Shown: positions 7,105 through 16,113 of the stretch, in pieces | Position numbering within the stretch: the stretch's first letter is position 1 | Layout of the letters: each line of letters opens with the position of its first letter | Source: Candidatus Woesearchaeota archaeon | Lineage (GTDB): Archaea > Nanobdellota > Nanobdellia > SCGC-AAA011-G17 > JAGVZY01 | Assembly (NCBI GenBank): GCA_018302225.1 | Contig: JAGVZY010000014.1 | Location: 1-49,216, forward strand | Length of the DNA: 49,216 nt | Reading direction: 5' to 3' | Notes under the pieces: generated by a model | Seen by the model: the letters and a program-made list of their open reading frames with translations, nothing else | Database searches by the model: none | Told to the model about the DNA's origin: nothing | Made by a program: the position numbers and the translations under genes

Positions 7105-7330
7105 AGTAAGCTTACCCTTTCTGATTTGCCTAATTATCTACAGAGCGCTGTTCTGCATAGTCTTTCTTTACTCATTTATCAACTTCACTTTGGCGGTACT
7201 TTTAGACCATCTCCATATTTTTCAGGGTTATTACTCCTTGTTTTTTCGGTTTCTCCCCTCCATAGCAGGCAAACCTCGGTTCAAAGTCAGTCTTTTTGGC
7301 CTCTTGACAGTTCTGGCAGTATAGAGCCTA
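7105..7330 (-). pseudogene. Possible decayed gene with a CxxC motif
   Basis: One minus-strand frame reads like degraded protein. From about 7320 it gives YCQNCQEAKKTDFEPRF and CYGGEKPKKQG, then runs through several stop codons while keeping a coding-like composition (KYRQSEVDK, VKKDYAEQR). No start codon is available. Plus-strand frames across the same bases are low-complexity and have no ribosome site. I do not recognise the parent family. The remainder of the 570-base gap between arsR and the gene at 7577 holds the promoter and leader listed separately. Confidence 0.3.
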
Positions 7331-7423
7331 AAACTCTAAAATTCGAGGTTTTCAAGTTTTATACTTATCGATGACTGAATAACTGATTTTCAGAAAAAAG
7401 CGCTATTACCCCTACTTAGTAGC

Positions 7424-7463
7424 GAAAGATTTATATATAACCTAGTATTACTAAATAGTAATA
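7424..7463 (+). promoter_or_regulatory. TATA box followed by palindromic operator
   Basis: GAAAGATTTATATATA (7424-7439) is followed by TATTACTA (7446-7453), two bases, and TAGTAATA (7456-7463), a perfect 8-base dyad. The core TTACTAAATnGTAA is shared with the dyad at 5290-5307, which also sits just behind a TATA box on the same strand. A common repressor for both promoters is likely. Confidence 0.55.
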
Positions 7464-7478
7464 AAACACCTCTCTTTT

Positions 7479-7539
7479 CCCAGGCTAGCTCCGAAGATAA
7501 TTTGGAGCTATCTTGGGTTATAATCCTACTCTCGGATTA
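7479..7539 (+). other. Structured 5' leader with two hairpins
   Basis: TAGCTCC (7486-7492) pairs with GGAGCTA (7504-7510), and the helix is extended by CCCAG (7479-7483) with TTGGG (7513-7517). A second hairpin follows: TAATCC (7521-7526) with GGATTA (7534-7539). Both lie in the leader between the promoter at 7424 and the start at 7577. They could form a regulatory leader or a short independent RNA. No T-tract follows, so an intrinsic terminator is unlikely. Confidence 0.45.
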
Positions 7540-7576
7540 ACAAAATTTAATAACTCTAACAATACCTAAACTTAAA

Positions 7577-7864
7577 ATGGAACAACAAAGAAGTTATCCT
7601 GCCCCCACTAAAAATTGTGGGACTTATGCAACTTTATTTTATGGAGATTTCGCATTCTTAACCACCTATTCTGGTTCAGTTATTTTTTGTACTAAATCTA
7701 ATACTCGAATAGACGAAAATGTAGAAAAAATATTAATTGATTTAGATTATATTCAAAAAAAGGCACAAGCTTCAAATAATTTAGAAAATTTACCTTTCTT
7801 GATAGATATAGTACTCTCAAAGACTTTTTTACTTTCAAATTTATTTCCAAAAACGCTTAAATAA
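7577..7864 (+). CDS. Small hypothetical protein
   Basis: The 95-residue frame begins MEQQRSYPAPTKNCGTYATL, with a mixed beta-like N-terminal half and a helical C-terminal half. No motif, signal peptide or clear membrane segment is present. The promoter and structured leader upstream support expression. Its 3' end overlaps the convergent endonuclease IV-like gene by eight bases. The family is not recognised. Confidence 0.5.
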   Translation: MEQQRSYPAPTKNCGTYATLFYGDFAFLTTYSGSVIFCTKSNTRIDENVEKILIDLDYIQKKAQASNNLENLPFLIDIVLSKTFLLSNLFPKTLK

Positions 7865-8654
7865 ATTTATAATTTAACTTTTCAAATATCTTCTTTTGTT
7901 TTAAAGAATCCTCAAAAGTAATAGGAGATTCAGATATTATTTGCACATCTATTTTTCTTTTAAGTATTTCTTTTGCAAGTTCATCAAAATCTGGTTTGCC
8001 CATAACTTCATGATTTAGTTCTCCAGTTTTACCAAATTTAATTCCAGAAAAATGTATATGTAAATCTTTCAAATTTAAAATTTTTAATTTATCAAAAATT
8101 TCAGAATAGTTAATTCTGCCTTGTTGCCTTGCGTAAATATGTGCAAAATCAACACAAATAGATGTTTTACATTCTTTAACTAATCTTATTGTTTCTTCTA
8201 AAGAACCAAAAACTGTAGTTTTTCCAGTTGTTTCAATTGCTAGTTTAATTTTCCATTTCTTAGAATTTATTTCTTTTTGTATTTCTAAAACCTTTTCTTT
8301 TATTATTTTATAAGTTTCATCAGGAGTTTTTTTAGAATAATATCCTGCGTGAAATACAAGATAATTTGCACCCATTATTTCTCCCAATTCACAACTTTTC
8401 AAAATTCTTTGTTTAGAGGCTGTTATTTTTTCACTTTCTAAAGAATTTAAATTGATAAAATAGGGTGCATGTATACTCAAAGTTATATTTTTTCTTTTTG
8501 CTTCTTCACCTATTTTTTTAGCAAGTTCCTTAGACATATTAATTCCATGTGTAAATTGGACTTCTATACATTGTAATCCCAATCTTTTTAACTCAGAAAT
8601 ACCTTCTAAAGTAGAACTTAAAGGAGAGCCTGCGGGACCAAGTAATATTTGCAT
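7857..8654 (-). CDS. nfo: Endonuclease IV-like TIM-barrel protein
   Basis: The 265-residue protein carries the metal-ligand motifs of the AP endonuclease 2 / xylose-isomerase-like barrel in order: LSIHAPYFINL (about 59), YLVFHAGYY (about 98), LAIETTGK (about 139), ICVDFAHIYAR (about 168), LHIHFSG (about 199) and NHEVMGKPDF. Endonuclease IV cuts DNA 5' to abasic sites in base-excision repair using three Zn ions. The length fits the compact archaeal forms. It is divergent from the TIM-barrel gene at 8727, with a 72-base shared promoter region. A sugar isomerase of the same fold is a less likely alternative. Confidence 0.85.
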   Translation of the reverse strand: MQILLGPAGSPLSSTLEGISELKRLGLQCIEVQFTHGINMSKELAKKIGEEAKRKNITLSIHAPYFINLNSLESEKITASKQRILKSCELGEIMGANYLVFHAGYYSKKTPDETYKIIKEKVLEIQKEINSKKWKIKLAIETTGKTTVFGSLEETIRLVKECKTSICVDFAHIYARQQGRINYSEIFDKLKILNLKDLHIHFSGIKFGKTGELNHEVMGKPDFDELAKEILKRKIDVQIISESPITFEDSLKQKKIFEKLNYKFI

Positions 8655-8726
8655 AATCCTAAAAAGAGTTACATTTATTTAAACCTTTTTCATTATTTTT
8701 ATAAACTTAAGGATTTATTACAAAAT

Positions 8727-9527
8727 ATGCAAAAAGTCAAACCCCAACCTTATATTGGCATAACTGGATTAACTTCTATGTCTGAAATAAGAGCAATATT
8801 TGAAATAAATAAAAATCTCAATCTTTCCTTGGAAAGTAATCATTTGCCTATGTTAGGATTTTTAGTCTCAGATAAAACCTTAAGAGGTTCTTCAACAGAA
8901 AATTATAGATATCCATCAGTAAGAGATATACCCTATTTAGTCGAGAAAGCAAGTAAAGAAGCATTTAGTATGATTCACTATAACACTCATGATAAAACAA
9001 CTATTTTTGAGCAAGTTAAGGAATTGTTTGATAAGATCTACCCATTGGGTTGCAGAGCTATACAATTTAATGTAATCTGGCCTCCAGCTGAACAAATAAG
9101 TCTCATTAAAGATAGTTTTCCAGAAATGAAAATAGTTTTTCAGGCTTCAAAGAAAGTAATGACTGAGCATCAAAATGAAATTGTTGAAAAGCTTAACAAG
9201 TATGTTAATAATCTTGATTATTTTTTGATTGATCCCTCTAGCGGAATAGGTAAAGAGTTTAATTTAGAAGAATCCTTAAATTTTTATAATCTAATAACTA
9301 ACAATTTTTCACATTTAACTATTGGTTTTGCAGGTGGTCTTAACAGCACAAATGTTTATTCTGAAACAAACAAAATTCTAAATTTAATTAAATCTTCAGA
9401 TTTCTGTATAGATGCTGAAGGCGGATTAAGAAATAAAGTCACTGAAATCTATGGACAAGATTTTTTAGATATTAATCAAGCAAAAGGGTATCTAAGTAAT
9501 GCTCTAAAAGCATTTAACAAATTATAG
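8727..9527 (+). CDS. TIM-barrel protein resembling phosphoribosylanthranilate isomerases
   Basis: The 266-residue protein has a beta/alpha-barrel pattern starting YIGITGLTSMSEIRAI, with the phosphate-binding-like strand ends TIGFAGGLNSTNV (about 213) and CIDAEGGLRNK (about 244). These resemble TrpF-like barrels, but no other tryptophan genes are present and the function may differ. The ATG at 8727 is preferred over one at 8649, because the earlier start lies inside the divergent gene and upstream of a TTTATAAAC TATA-like box at about 8699-8707. Confidence 0.6.
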   Translation: MQKVKPQPYIGITGLTSMSEIRAIFEINKNLNLSLESNHLPMLGFLVSDKTLRGSSTENYRYPSVRDIPYLVEKASKEAFSMIHYNTHDKTTIFEQVKELFDKIYPLGCRAIQFNVIWPPAEQISLIKDSFPEMKIVFQASKKVMTEHQNEIVEKLNKYVNNLDYFLIDPSSGIGKEFNLEESLNFYNLITNNFSHLTIGFAGGLNSTNVYSETNKILNLIKSSDFCIDAEGGLRNKVTEIYGQDFLDINQAKGYLSNALKAFNKL

Positions 9528-9562
9528 AAAACTATATAAGCTATTTTTATAATCTTTAATTA

Positions 9563-10732
9563 ATGAACTTTAACTTTCCAACATTAAAAGATGAAAAAGA
9601 AATTCTAAAACAAATTAAACCTATTTTAAACAAAATTAAACCCTTAAAAACCGAATTATTAATTGGGGGTTCTTTTGCAAAACATACTTGGTTAAAAGAT
9701 AATTATGATTTAGATATATTTATTAGATTTCCAAAATCCTCAAACACAGAAAAAATTTCAGAGATTTTACACAAACATTTAAAAAAGAAATTTAAAAAAA
9801 TTGAAGTCCTACATGGCTCAAGAGATTATTATAGAATTATACAAAAACCCTTTTCCTTTGAAATCGTTCCAATAATAAAAATAAATAAATCTTCAGAAGC
9901 TAAAAATATAACTGATATTTCTCCTTTGCATGTCACTTGGGTAAACAAACACATTTCAACAGAAAAACTTTCAAATGAAGTTAGAAAAGCAAAATTATTT
10001 TGTAAGGCAAATAATGTTTATGGTGCTGAATCATTTATTAAAAGTTTTTCTGGATATAGTCTAGAGATTTTAATTTCAAAGTACAAATCCTTAGAAAATC
10101 TGCTTAAAAATGCTTTAAAATGGAAAATAGGGGATAGAATAGACCTTGAAAAGCATGGAATTAAATCTTTAAATCATTCAAAACTTTCACCCCTAATTAT
10201 TATAGATCCAGTGCAATACGACCGAAATGCTGCAGCTGCTTTATCCCAAGAAAAATTTTTGGAATTTAAAAAAATTGCAGAATCTTACCTAAAAAAACCT
10301 TCAGACGAATTTTTTATAGAAAAAAAAGTAGACGATTCCAAATATAATTTAATAATTAAAGCCATACCCTTAGAAAGAAAAGAAGATGTTGCGGGTGCAA
10401 AAGCACTAAAAGCTTTTGAATTTATTTTAAGAAAACTTAGAGAATTTAAAGTTTTAAAATCCGAATGGAGATTTTCAGAAAAAGAAGCTTTATTTTATAT
10501 CTCTATAAAAAACAAAGAAATTCCAAAAAAAGTTTTAATCTTTGGTCCACCTTTAAAACTTACCGAGCATGCTTTTGCTTTTAAAAAGAAACACAAATCT
10601 ACTTTTGAAAAAAATAAACGTTTATGTACTTACTTAAAAAGAAAGCAAACAAGCCTTAAAGACATTTTAAATACTATTTTAAGGGATAATTATTTAAAAG
10701 ACAAAGTATTAAATTTAAAACAAATAAAATAA
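9563..10732 (+). CDS. cca: Archaeal-type CCA-adding enzyme (tRNA nucleotidyltransferase, class I)
   Basis: The 389-residue protein adds or repairs the 3'-terminal CCA of tRNAs. The catalytic motif GGSFAKHTWLKDNYDLDIFI holds the GGS loop (35-37) and the metal-binding Asp49 and Asp51. VPIIKI (about 111) supplies the third carboxylate neighbourhood, and the central SGYSLEILI and DPVQYDRNAAAALS segments are typical of the archaeal enzyme. It is somewhat shorter than most archaeal homologues (about 430-450 residues), mainly toward the C terminus. A short A/T-rich promoter region of 35 bases separates it from the preceding gene. Confidence 0.95.
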   Translation: MNFNFPTLKDEKEILKQIKPILNKIKPLKTELLIGGSFAKHTWLKDNYDLDIFIRFPKSSNTEKISEILHKHLKKKFKKIEVLHGSRDYYRIIQKPFSFEIVPIIKINKSSEAKNITDISPLHVTWVNKHISTEKLSNEVRKAKLFCKANNVYGAESFIKSFSGYSLEILISKYKSLENLLKNALKWKIGDRIDLEKHGIKSLNHSKLSPLIIIDPVQYDRNAAAALSQEKFLEFKKIAESYLKKPSDEFFIEKKVDDSKYNLIIKAIPLERKEDVAGAKALKAFEFILRKLREFKVLKSEWRFSEKEALFYISIKNKEIPKKVLIFGPPLKLTEHAFAFKKKHKSTFEKNKRLCTYLKRKQTSLKDILNTILRDNYLKDKVLNLKQIK

Positions 10733-10744
10733 TAAGAATTTTAA

Positions 10745-11110
10745 ATGAAACCTAAAAAAATTAGTAAATTTATATACTGGACCCCAAGAATATTATCAAT
10801 TGCTTTCATTCTTTTCTTAGCATTATTTTCTTTAGATGTTATCTCACCAGAATTACCTCTGGAACAAATATTATTAAGATTATTTATGCATAATATTCCT
10901 GTATTTATTTTAACAATAGCTTTAATTATTTCTTGGAAATATGAAATTGTCGGCGGAATAACTTACATTTTGGCAGGAATTACTTATATTTTTTTTACTC
11001 TTGGAAGAAATGAATTTCAATGGCATTTTTTAGTTTGGATTTTACAAATCTCAGGAATTGCATTTTTAGTAGGAATCTTATTCTTAATAAATTGGTATAA
11101 AAAGAAATAA
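10745..11110 (+). CDS. Four-helix membrane protein, conserved family of unknown function
   Basis: The 121-residue protein has four hydrophobic helices (about 10-30, 48-64, 66-86 and 92-116), starting with an IYWTPRILSIAFILFLALFS motif seen in a widespread small prokaryotic membrane family. It has no signal peptide and no catalytic motif. It starts 12 bases after the CCA enzyme and is probably cotranscribed with it. The 3' end faces the convergent phosphoesterase gene with two bases between. Confidence 0.7.
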   Translation: MKPKKISKFIYWTPRILSIAFILFLALFSLDVISPELPLEQILLRLFMHNIPVFILTIALIISWKYEIVGGITYILAGITYIFFTLGRNEFQWHFLVWILQISGIAFLVGILFLINWYKKK

Positions 11111-11112
11111 AT

Positions 11113-11826
11113 TTATTCTTTTAAATCTTTTAATTTTCCAAAATTTAAAATTTCATCAGTAATAACATAAACTTCAAAAGTGTCTATATTTTCAATTAAA
11201 GGGCTTAATAAGCTCTCCTTAGTAATATCAGAACCCTCATTTAAAAAATTAAAAGAGGGCATAACCACCAAAGTTTTTCCTTTATATTTTCCCTTTAAAA
11301 AACATTTATATTTCTCAGTTCTTCTTTCTGGAAAACTTATTGCAGGATGCTCATGCCCAATAATTATAATCTTAATATCCTTAATTTCTTTTTCATTAAT
11401 TATTTTATCTCCATGAATAATCAAAATATCTCCAATTTTAAAATTATCAACAACCGCTAGATTTTTTTTGTTTGCTAAAGGTTTCAAAATAATATCATGA
11501 TTTCCTTTTATAAGAATTATTTTTTTATTTTCAAATAAATCTAAAAACTTCAAAGTATCATTCCATTCTTGTTTAGAAATTAAACCAAATTCATGTTTTA
11601 AATCTCCATTGATAATTACCTTTTCAAACTCAACTTTACTTTTTATTTCATTAATTTCTTTAATTATATCTTCCAATTGAAATCTTGGAACTAACAATCC
11701 TTGCTTGTTTAATGCTTCTTCTTGACCAATATGCAAATCAGAAATAATCAAAATTTTTTCTTTTTCTAAATACAAACATTCTTTTACTATTCTAATTCCT
11801 TGGATTATTTCAACTACTTTTTCCAT
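11113..11826 (-). CDS. Helicase-associated metallophosphoesterase (COG1407-like)
   Basis: The 237-residue calcineurin-like phosphoesterase shows the metal motifs ISDLHIG (about 29), INGDLKHE (about 72), IKGNHDII (about 105), IIHGDK (about 134) and IIGHEHPA (about 153). Archaeal members are almost always encoded beside an Lhr-type helicase and are predicted nucleases or phosphodiesterases in DNA repair. Here its start codon lies inside the last 17 bases of the helicase gene upstream, so the two are translated from one mRNA. The substrate is not known. Confidence 0.9.
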   Translation of the reverse strand: MEKVVEIIQGIRIVKECLYLEKEKILIISDLHIGQEEALNKQGLLVPRFQLEDIIKEINEIKSKVEFEKVIINGDLKHEFGLISKQEWNDTLKFLDLFENKKIILIKGNHDIILKPLANKKNLAVVDNFKIGDILIIHGDKIINEKEIKDIKIIIIGHEHPAISFPERRTEKYKCFLKGKYKGKTLVVMPSFNFLNEGSDITKESLLSPLIENIDTFEVYVITDEILNFGKLKDLKE

Positions 11827-14422
11827 TTTTCAAGGCAATCTTAGTCAGCACCATATCATGCATTCTTCGAATGAATTCAACTCTATCCTCCATTTTTAAG
11901 AGGTCTGAATAACCTTGTAATATAATATTAAATGCAAATGGTGAAGGTATTAATGTAAATCCTTCTTTGACCTTTATTTTGCCTTCTTTTAATTGTGAAA
12001 TTATAAATTCACAATTTTTAACATCCATCAAATCTTCTAAAACTTCTCTTTTAGCTTCTCTTAAAATTGAAAAATCATCAGAAATTCTTCTTACAGCATT
12101 TAGTAAAATCATAGAACTTACTTGTTGTCTTCCTGCTGCCTTTCGTCTCCCTTTATAATTTCTTAATATCATCAAAGCTCTTCCTGCACAATGTCTGAAT
12201 CTTCTTCTTAGAATTTCAGAATTATCAATTGCCATCTCAGCTAACTTTCTTGTTTCTTTTACATTTTCTTTCAAATAATTTAAAGCTTTTACAACATTAA
12301 TATTTTTTCCAGATAAATAAAAACCATTATCATTAATTCCAACTTCAACATCTTTATGCTCTCCTCGACCCACTATTAAACCTAAAATTCTAGATAAAGC
12401 ATCATTAACCCTTCTTCCATATAATGTATGGAAAACATGATATTTCTTTTTTCCATCATCATAAGTCTCAATTAAAATATCATCTATATCTGCAATTTCT
12501 GAAAAATCATATTGTTCTTTTAAATAACGATAAATTGCTTCTGCAGCATTTTCATCAACATAAAGATAATCTAAAATAAATTTAATTATTTCTTCTTTTT
12601 CATCGCATTTTTTCAATCTTTGTTTTATTAATTTTCTAAATCTTTGTATTTCTAAAGCTAAATCAAAACTTAAAGGCAACATTTCAGAAAACCAAGAGGG
12701 TACTGTTGGTTTTTTTCCAGAAACGGCTTCAACTTGCGCAGTCATTCCTCTACCAAATTTAAATCTATAAGTATCTCCGCCTAAAACAAATATATCTCCT
12801 CTCTTTAATCTTTCAAGAAAACCTTCATCAATCATTCCAATTCTATGTTCTCCAACTTTTACTATAATTCCAGATTGATCAGGAATAGTACCTATATTTG
12901 TCATATAGATAACTCTAGCCATCTTACCTCTTCTACCAATTATACCTTCTTTATTCCAAATTTTAGCATAAACATGCCTATCTTCTAAAGTAGCAAATTC
13001 TCCAGATAAATAATCTAAAATATCCTTAAAATCTTTTTTAGTTAAATTTCTATAAGGATAAGCTTGTTTAACAATTTTAAAAACTTCTTCAACTTCCCAT
13101 TCTTGTTCAGTACACATTCCAAATACTTGCTGTGCTAAAACATCTAAACAATTTTCAGGAATATGTATTTTATCTATCTTTTTTTCGACTGCATTTTTTA
13201 ATAAAACAGAGCATTCAACTAAATCATCTCTATCCATTACAATTATTCTTGCTTTTGTTTTTGCATGTAATTGATGACCACTCCTACCGCATCGTTGGAG
13301 TGCTCTTGCAACAGATTTGGGACTACCAAGTAAAATAACCAAATCAATATAACCAATATCAATTCCTAATTCTAAAGAAGTTGAACAAACTACACATTTC
13401 AATTTGCCTTCTTTTAACGCATTTTCAATTCTAAATCTATGATCTTTAGATAATGAGCCATGATGTGCCCCAATTAAACTGGTTACAATTTGGGGTGGTC
13501 CTTCTTCAATTTCAGTATACTTACTAGGATATTTATCTTTTAAATGATGAACAACTCTCTCAGTTCCTGCCCTAGTATTTGTAAAGATTAAAGTTGTTTT
13601 ATGTTCTTGAACTAATTTATCAATTAACTCATAAGTTTTTCTAGTTGTTTCTTCATAACTTTTATTAATCATATCTTTTGAAGGACTCAAAACTTTCAAA
13701 TCAAGTTCTTTAATAAACTGCACATCAACAATTTTACAATCTCTATTATTTCCAACTAAGAATTTTGCAATTTCTTCTATTGGAGAAATAGTTGCACTTA
13801 ATCCAACTCTTGTTATTCCAGGACTTGCTAAATTTAATCTTTCTAAACTTATGCTTAAATGAGTTCCTCTTTTATTTTCTGCTAAAGCATGAATTTCATC
13901 AACTATACACCAATCAGTATTTCTAAAATACTCTTTAAATTTTATAGAACTTAATAGAATGCCTAAAGACTCAGGTGTAGTAATTAAAATATGTGGCGGA
14001 TGTTTTAACATTTCAGATTTTTCTGCTTGCGTAGTATCTCCAGTTCTTACTGCAACCCTTATTCCTAAATCATTGCCTTGAATATTTTCAATTTCTTTTA
14101 ATGGTTCAACTAAATTTCTAAAAATATCATTTGACAAAGCTTTTAATGGAGAAATATAAATACAATAAATTTTATCTTCTAATATTCCTTTTTGTGAACA
14201 ATCAACCAATTCATTTAAAATAGATAAAAAAGCTGTCAAAGTTTTAGTTGCCCCTGTTGGAGCAGAAATGAGAATATTACCTCTTGAATGAATTTCTCTA
14301 ACTCCATACAATTGAGGTAAAGAAAATTCCTTAAACTTACTAAAGAACCATTTATCTACAACAGGATTTAATATCTTTCTTACCTGCTCTTCAGTATCTG
14401 GTTTTTCTTTTATGTTTATCAT
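11810..14422 (-). CDS. lhr: Lhr-type superfamily 2 DNA helicase
   Basis: The 870-residue protein has the Lhr core: Walker A in SAPTGATKTLTAF (GATKT rather than the common GSGKT, with Lys and Thr kept), ISPLKALSND, TTPESL, the DEIH box in CIVDEIHAL, GLSATI, CSTSLELGIDIG and the arginine-finger motif QRCGRSGHQ. The Lhr winged-helix and C-terminal domains follow. Lhr enzymes unwind branched DNA and RNA-DNA hybrids in repair. It forms an overlapping pair with the phosphoesterase downstream. It is divergent from the pilus locus, with 155 bases between them. Confidence 0.93.
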   Translation of the reverse strand: MINIKEKPDTEEQVRKILNPVVDKWFFSKFKEFSLPQLYGVREIHSRGNILISAPTGATKTLTAFLSILNELVDCSQKGILEDKIYCIYISPLKALSNDIFRNLVEPLKEIENIQGNDLGIRVAVRTGDTTQAEKSEMLKHPPHILITTPESLGILLSSIKFKEYFRNTDWCIVDEIHALAENKRGTHLSISLERLNLASPGITRVGLSATISPIEEIAKFLVGNNRDCKIVDVQFIKELDLKVLSPSKDMINKSYEETTRKTYELIDKLVQEHKTTLIFTNTRAGTERVVHHLKDKYPSKYTEIEEGPPQIVTSLIGAHHGSLSKDHRFRIENALKEGKLKCVVCSTSLELGIDIGYIDLVILLGSPKSVARALQRCGRSGHQLHAKTKARIIVMDRDDLVECSVLLKNAVEKKIDKIHIPENCLDVLAQQVFGMCTEQEWEVEEVFKIVKQAYPYRNLTKKDFKDILDYLSGEFATLEDRHVYAKIWNKEGIIGRRGKMARVIYMTNIGTIPDQSGIIVKVGEHRIGMIDEGFLERLKRGDIFVLGGDTYRFKFGRGMTAQVEAVSGKKPTVPSWFSEMLPLSFDLALEIQRFRKLIKQRLKKCDEKEEIIKFILDYLYVDENAAEAIYRYLKEQYDFSEIADIDDILIETYDDGKKKYHVFHTLYGRRVNDALSRILGLIVGRGEHKDVEVGINDNGFYLSGKNINVVKALNYLKENVKETRKLAEMAIDNSEILRRRFRHCAGRALMILRNYKGRRKAAGRQQVSSMILLNAVRRISDDFSILREAKREVLEDLMDVKNCEFIISQLKEGKIKVKEGFTLIPSPFAFNIILQGYSDLLKMEDRVEFIRRMHDMVLTKIALKNGKSS

Positions 14423-14577
14423 TTTATTATTCTATAAAACTAGCTTTAAATAGTCTATGCATAGATGTCATTATGTCAGTAGAACTTCACTTATAAACTC
14501 TGAAAAAACTATTTAAAACTATCTTAAACTCTAATTTTGGCGACAATTATTTAAATAACCTTATTTATTTAATAATC

Positions 14578-15471
14578 ATGCGTTATAAAAAAGAGTATAA
14601 AATAAGTCTGGTGCTATTAATAACACTCTTACTATGTCTTTCTGTTTCTGCTTTTTCCTTGCAAGAAACATGGAATAAAATAACTGGAAAAGCTTTTGAT
14701 AGTAATTATGATTCTTCTAAAAAAGCGCCAACAACTCTTGGTCCAAGTCAAGATTCTATAACTTGCATGGCTAGTTGTATGAATTGTGTTTCTATTGGTG
14801 TGAATTGCACAGGTAATCAGGCTGAATGTATGGGTAAGTGTAATTTAGAGCCAGAACCTCAAGATGAAGACCAAAAATGTATGCAAAGTTGTATTACTCA
14901 AGATTGTGATAAGTATGATTTTGCTTGCCAGAATAAATACAAAGACAAATGTGAAAAACAATGTAATATGATTAAACAACCTGAAGCAAAGAGTGAAGAA
15001 GAACAATGTATTAGGGATTGTATTGCAAAAGTAGATTCTTCAATAATGTGTCAAGCTGCACAAGGTGGCGAGCAAGGAAATGAAGTTTGCAAAAGATGTG
15101 CTGAAGAATGTGTTCATCTCTATGCTGGGCCTTGTCTAAATGAAGAAAAATTAGAAGCTAAAAAATCAGCATGTAATACTTGTGAACGCTGTTATGGTGA
15201 ACCTATAATGGGAGATTCAGGTGAAGGTTATGAATGCATAGTTGATGTTGAATGTAAAGATGCTTCTACAGAATTTGGAGATGAACCTGGAACTGGTCCA
15301 GGGATAATTTTATCTAAAGTTGGAGATACAGTTGGAAATGTAATTGATGCAATTGGCGGATTCTTTAAAGGATTATTTGGTTCTGATAAAGAAAGTTTAA
15401 CAGAAGAAAATCCTAGCACAAGCTTAGATGAATTACCTGAATCAAATCAAGAAACAAATATAGAACAATAA
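14578..15471 (+). CDS. Secreted cysteine-rich protein at the head of the pilus locus
   Basis: The 297-residue protein has a signal peptide (residues 7-26) followed by KITGKAF, an ITGKA-type segment frequent in surface proteins of these archaea. Residues 60-230 contain 24 cysteines in CxxxC, CxxC and CxxxxC spacings, in three roughly similar blocks, suggesting a disulfide-knotted extracellular domain. A Gly-rich amphipathic segment (FFKGLFG) and an acidic tail follow. It lies directly upstream of four pilin-like genes in the same orientation and may be a pilus-tip or adhesin protein, which is inference from position. Confidence 0.75.
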   Translation: MRYKKEYKISLVLLITLLLCLSVSAFSLQETWNKITGKAFDSNYDSSKKAPTTLGPSQDSITCMASCMNCVSIGVNCTGNQAECMGKCNLEPEPQDEDQKCMQSCITQDCDKYDFACQNKYKDKCEKQCNMIKQPEAKSEEEQCIRDCIAKVDSSIMCQAAQGGEQGNEVCKRCAEECVHLYAGPCLNEEKLEAKKSACNTCERCYGEPIMGDSGEGYECIVDVECKDASTEFGDEPGTGPGIILSKVGDTVGNVIDAIGGFFKGLFGSDKESLTEENPSTSLDELPESNQETNIEQ

Positions 15472-15542
15472 ATCTTTGAAAAAATGAATGAACAGCTTAA
15501 AACTAGTTAAGTTTTTAAATCCCAAAGTTTTCTTAATTTAAA

Positions 15543-16094
15543 ATGAGATTTAAAAGAGGTGTATCTCCATTAATTGCTGCCGTTCTATTAATTGCTTTTA
15601 GTTTAGCTATTGCAGGCATAGTTATGAATTTTACTACAAGTTCTACAGATAAATTAATTGATAAAACAAAAGGTATGGTTGAAGAATCTGAATGCAGAGA
15701 AGATGTTGGTTTGCAGATAATTGAAGGATGTACTACTACTACTACTCCTCCTCCTACTACTCAACATAGATTTACAATTTCTAACACAGGAACATTAAGT
15801 ATAGTTAAAGTTGCAACAAGACAATATTATGATGATGGAAGTATATCTACTGACCCAAGCTTAAAAGATAAATTTTCAATAAGCTCAGAAACAAAACTTT
15901 ACCCTTCAAATGGTGAAGGTAAACCCAGTGTATGTACTATAACTCTTGGAGATACAATTCAAAGATTAGAAATAATTCCTTTCATTAATGATGAAGATGG
16001 AAATCCAAAAGCTTGCAGTAATAAAAAAGTAAGTTTTGAAGCTTCAGGTGGAACTTGTCCAGCAAGTACCTTCCCACCATGTGGGCTAGTATAA
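15543..16094 (+). CDS. Type IV pilin-like protein 1
   Basis: The 183-residue protein begins with a short basic leader, then GVSPLIAAVLLIAFSLAIAG, the class III signal peptide of archaeal pilins, which a FlaK/PibD-type peptidase would cut after the Arg-Gly region. The soluble head has a Thr/Pro-rich stretch (CTTTTTPPPTTQ, about 62-73) and six Cys that could form disulfides. It is the first of four consecutive pilin-like genes; seven bases separate its stop from the ATG at 16102. No prepilin peptidase is visible in the window. Confidence 0.88.
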   Translation: MRFKRGVSPLIAAVLLIAFSLAIAGIVMNFTTSSTDKLIDKTKGMVEESECREDVGLQIIEGCTTTTTPPPTTQHRFTISNTGTLSIVKVATRQYYDDGSISTDPSLKDKFSISSETKLYPSNGEGKPSVCTITLGDTIQRLEIIPFINDEDGNPKACSNKKVSFEASGGTCPASTFPPCGLV

Positions 16095-16113
16095 TATTCA
16101 AATGGTGATAAAA

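Noticed and set aside
7261-7290. GGTTCAAA as a tRNA T-loop
   Set aside because: The flanking bases do not form a T-stem and no acceptor or anticodon arm surrounds it.
7093-7374. Plus-strand reading frames of 78-93 codons between arsR and the gene at 7577
   Set aside because: They overlap each other in two frames, lack ribosome sites, have low-complexity hydrophobic/Ser-rich products and run antisense to a frame that looks like a decayed gene.
8649-8726. Earlier start for the TIM-barrel gene
   Set aside because: The added 26 residues would begin inside the divergent gene and upstream of the likely TATA box; they do not resemble the barrel.
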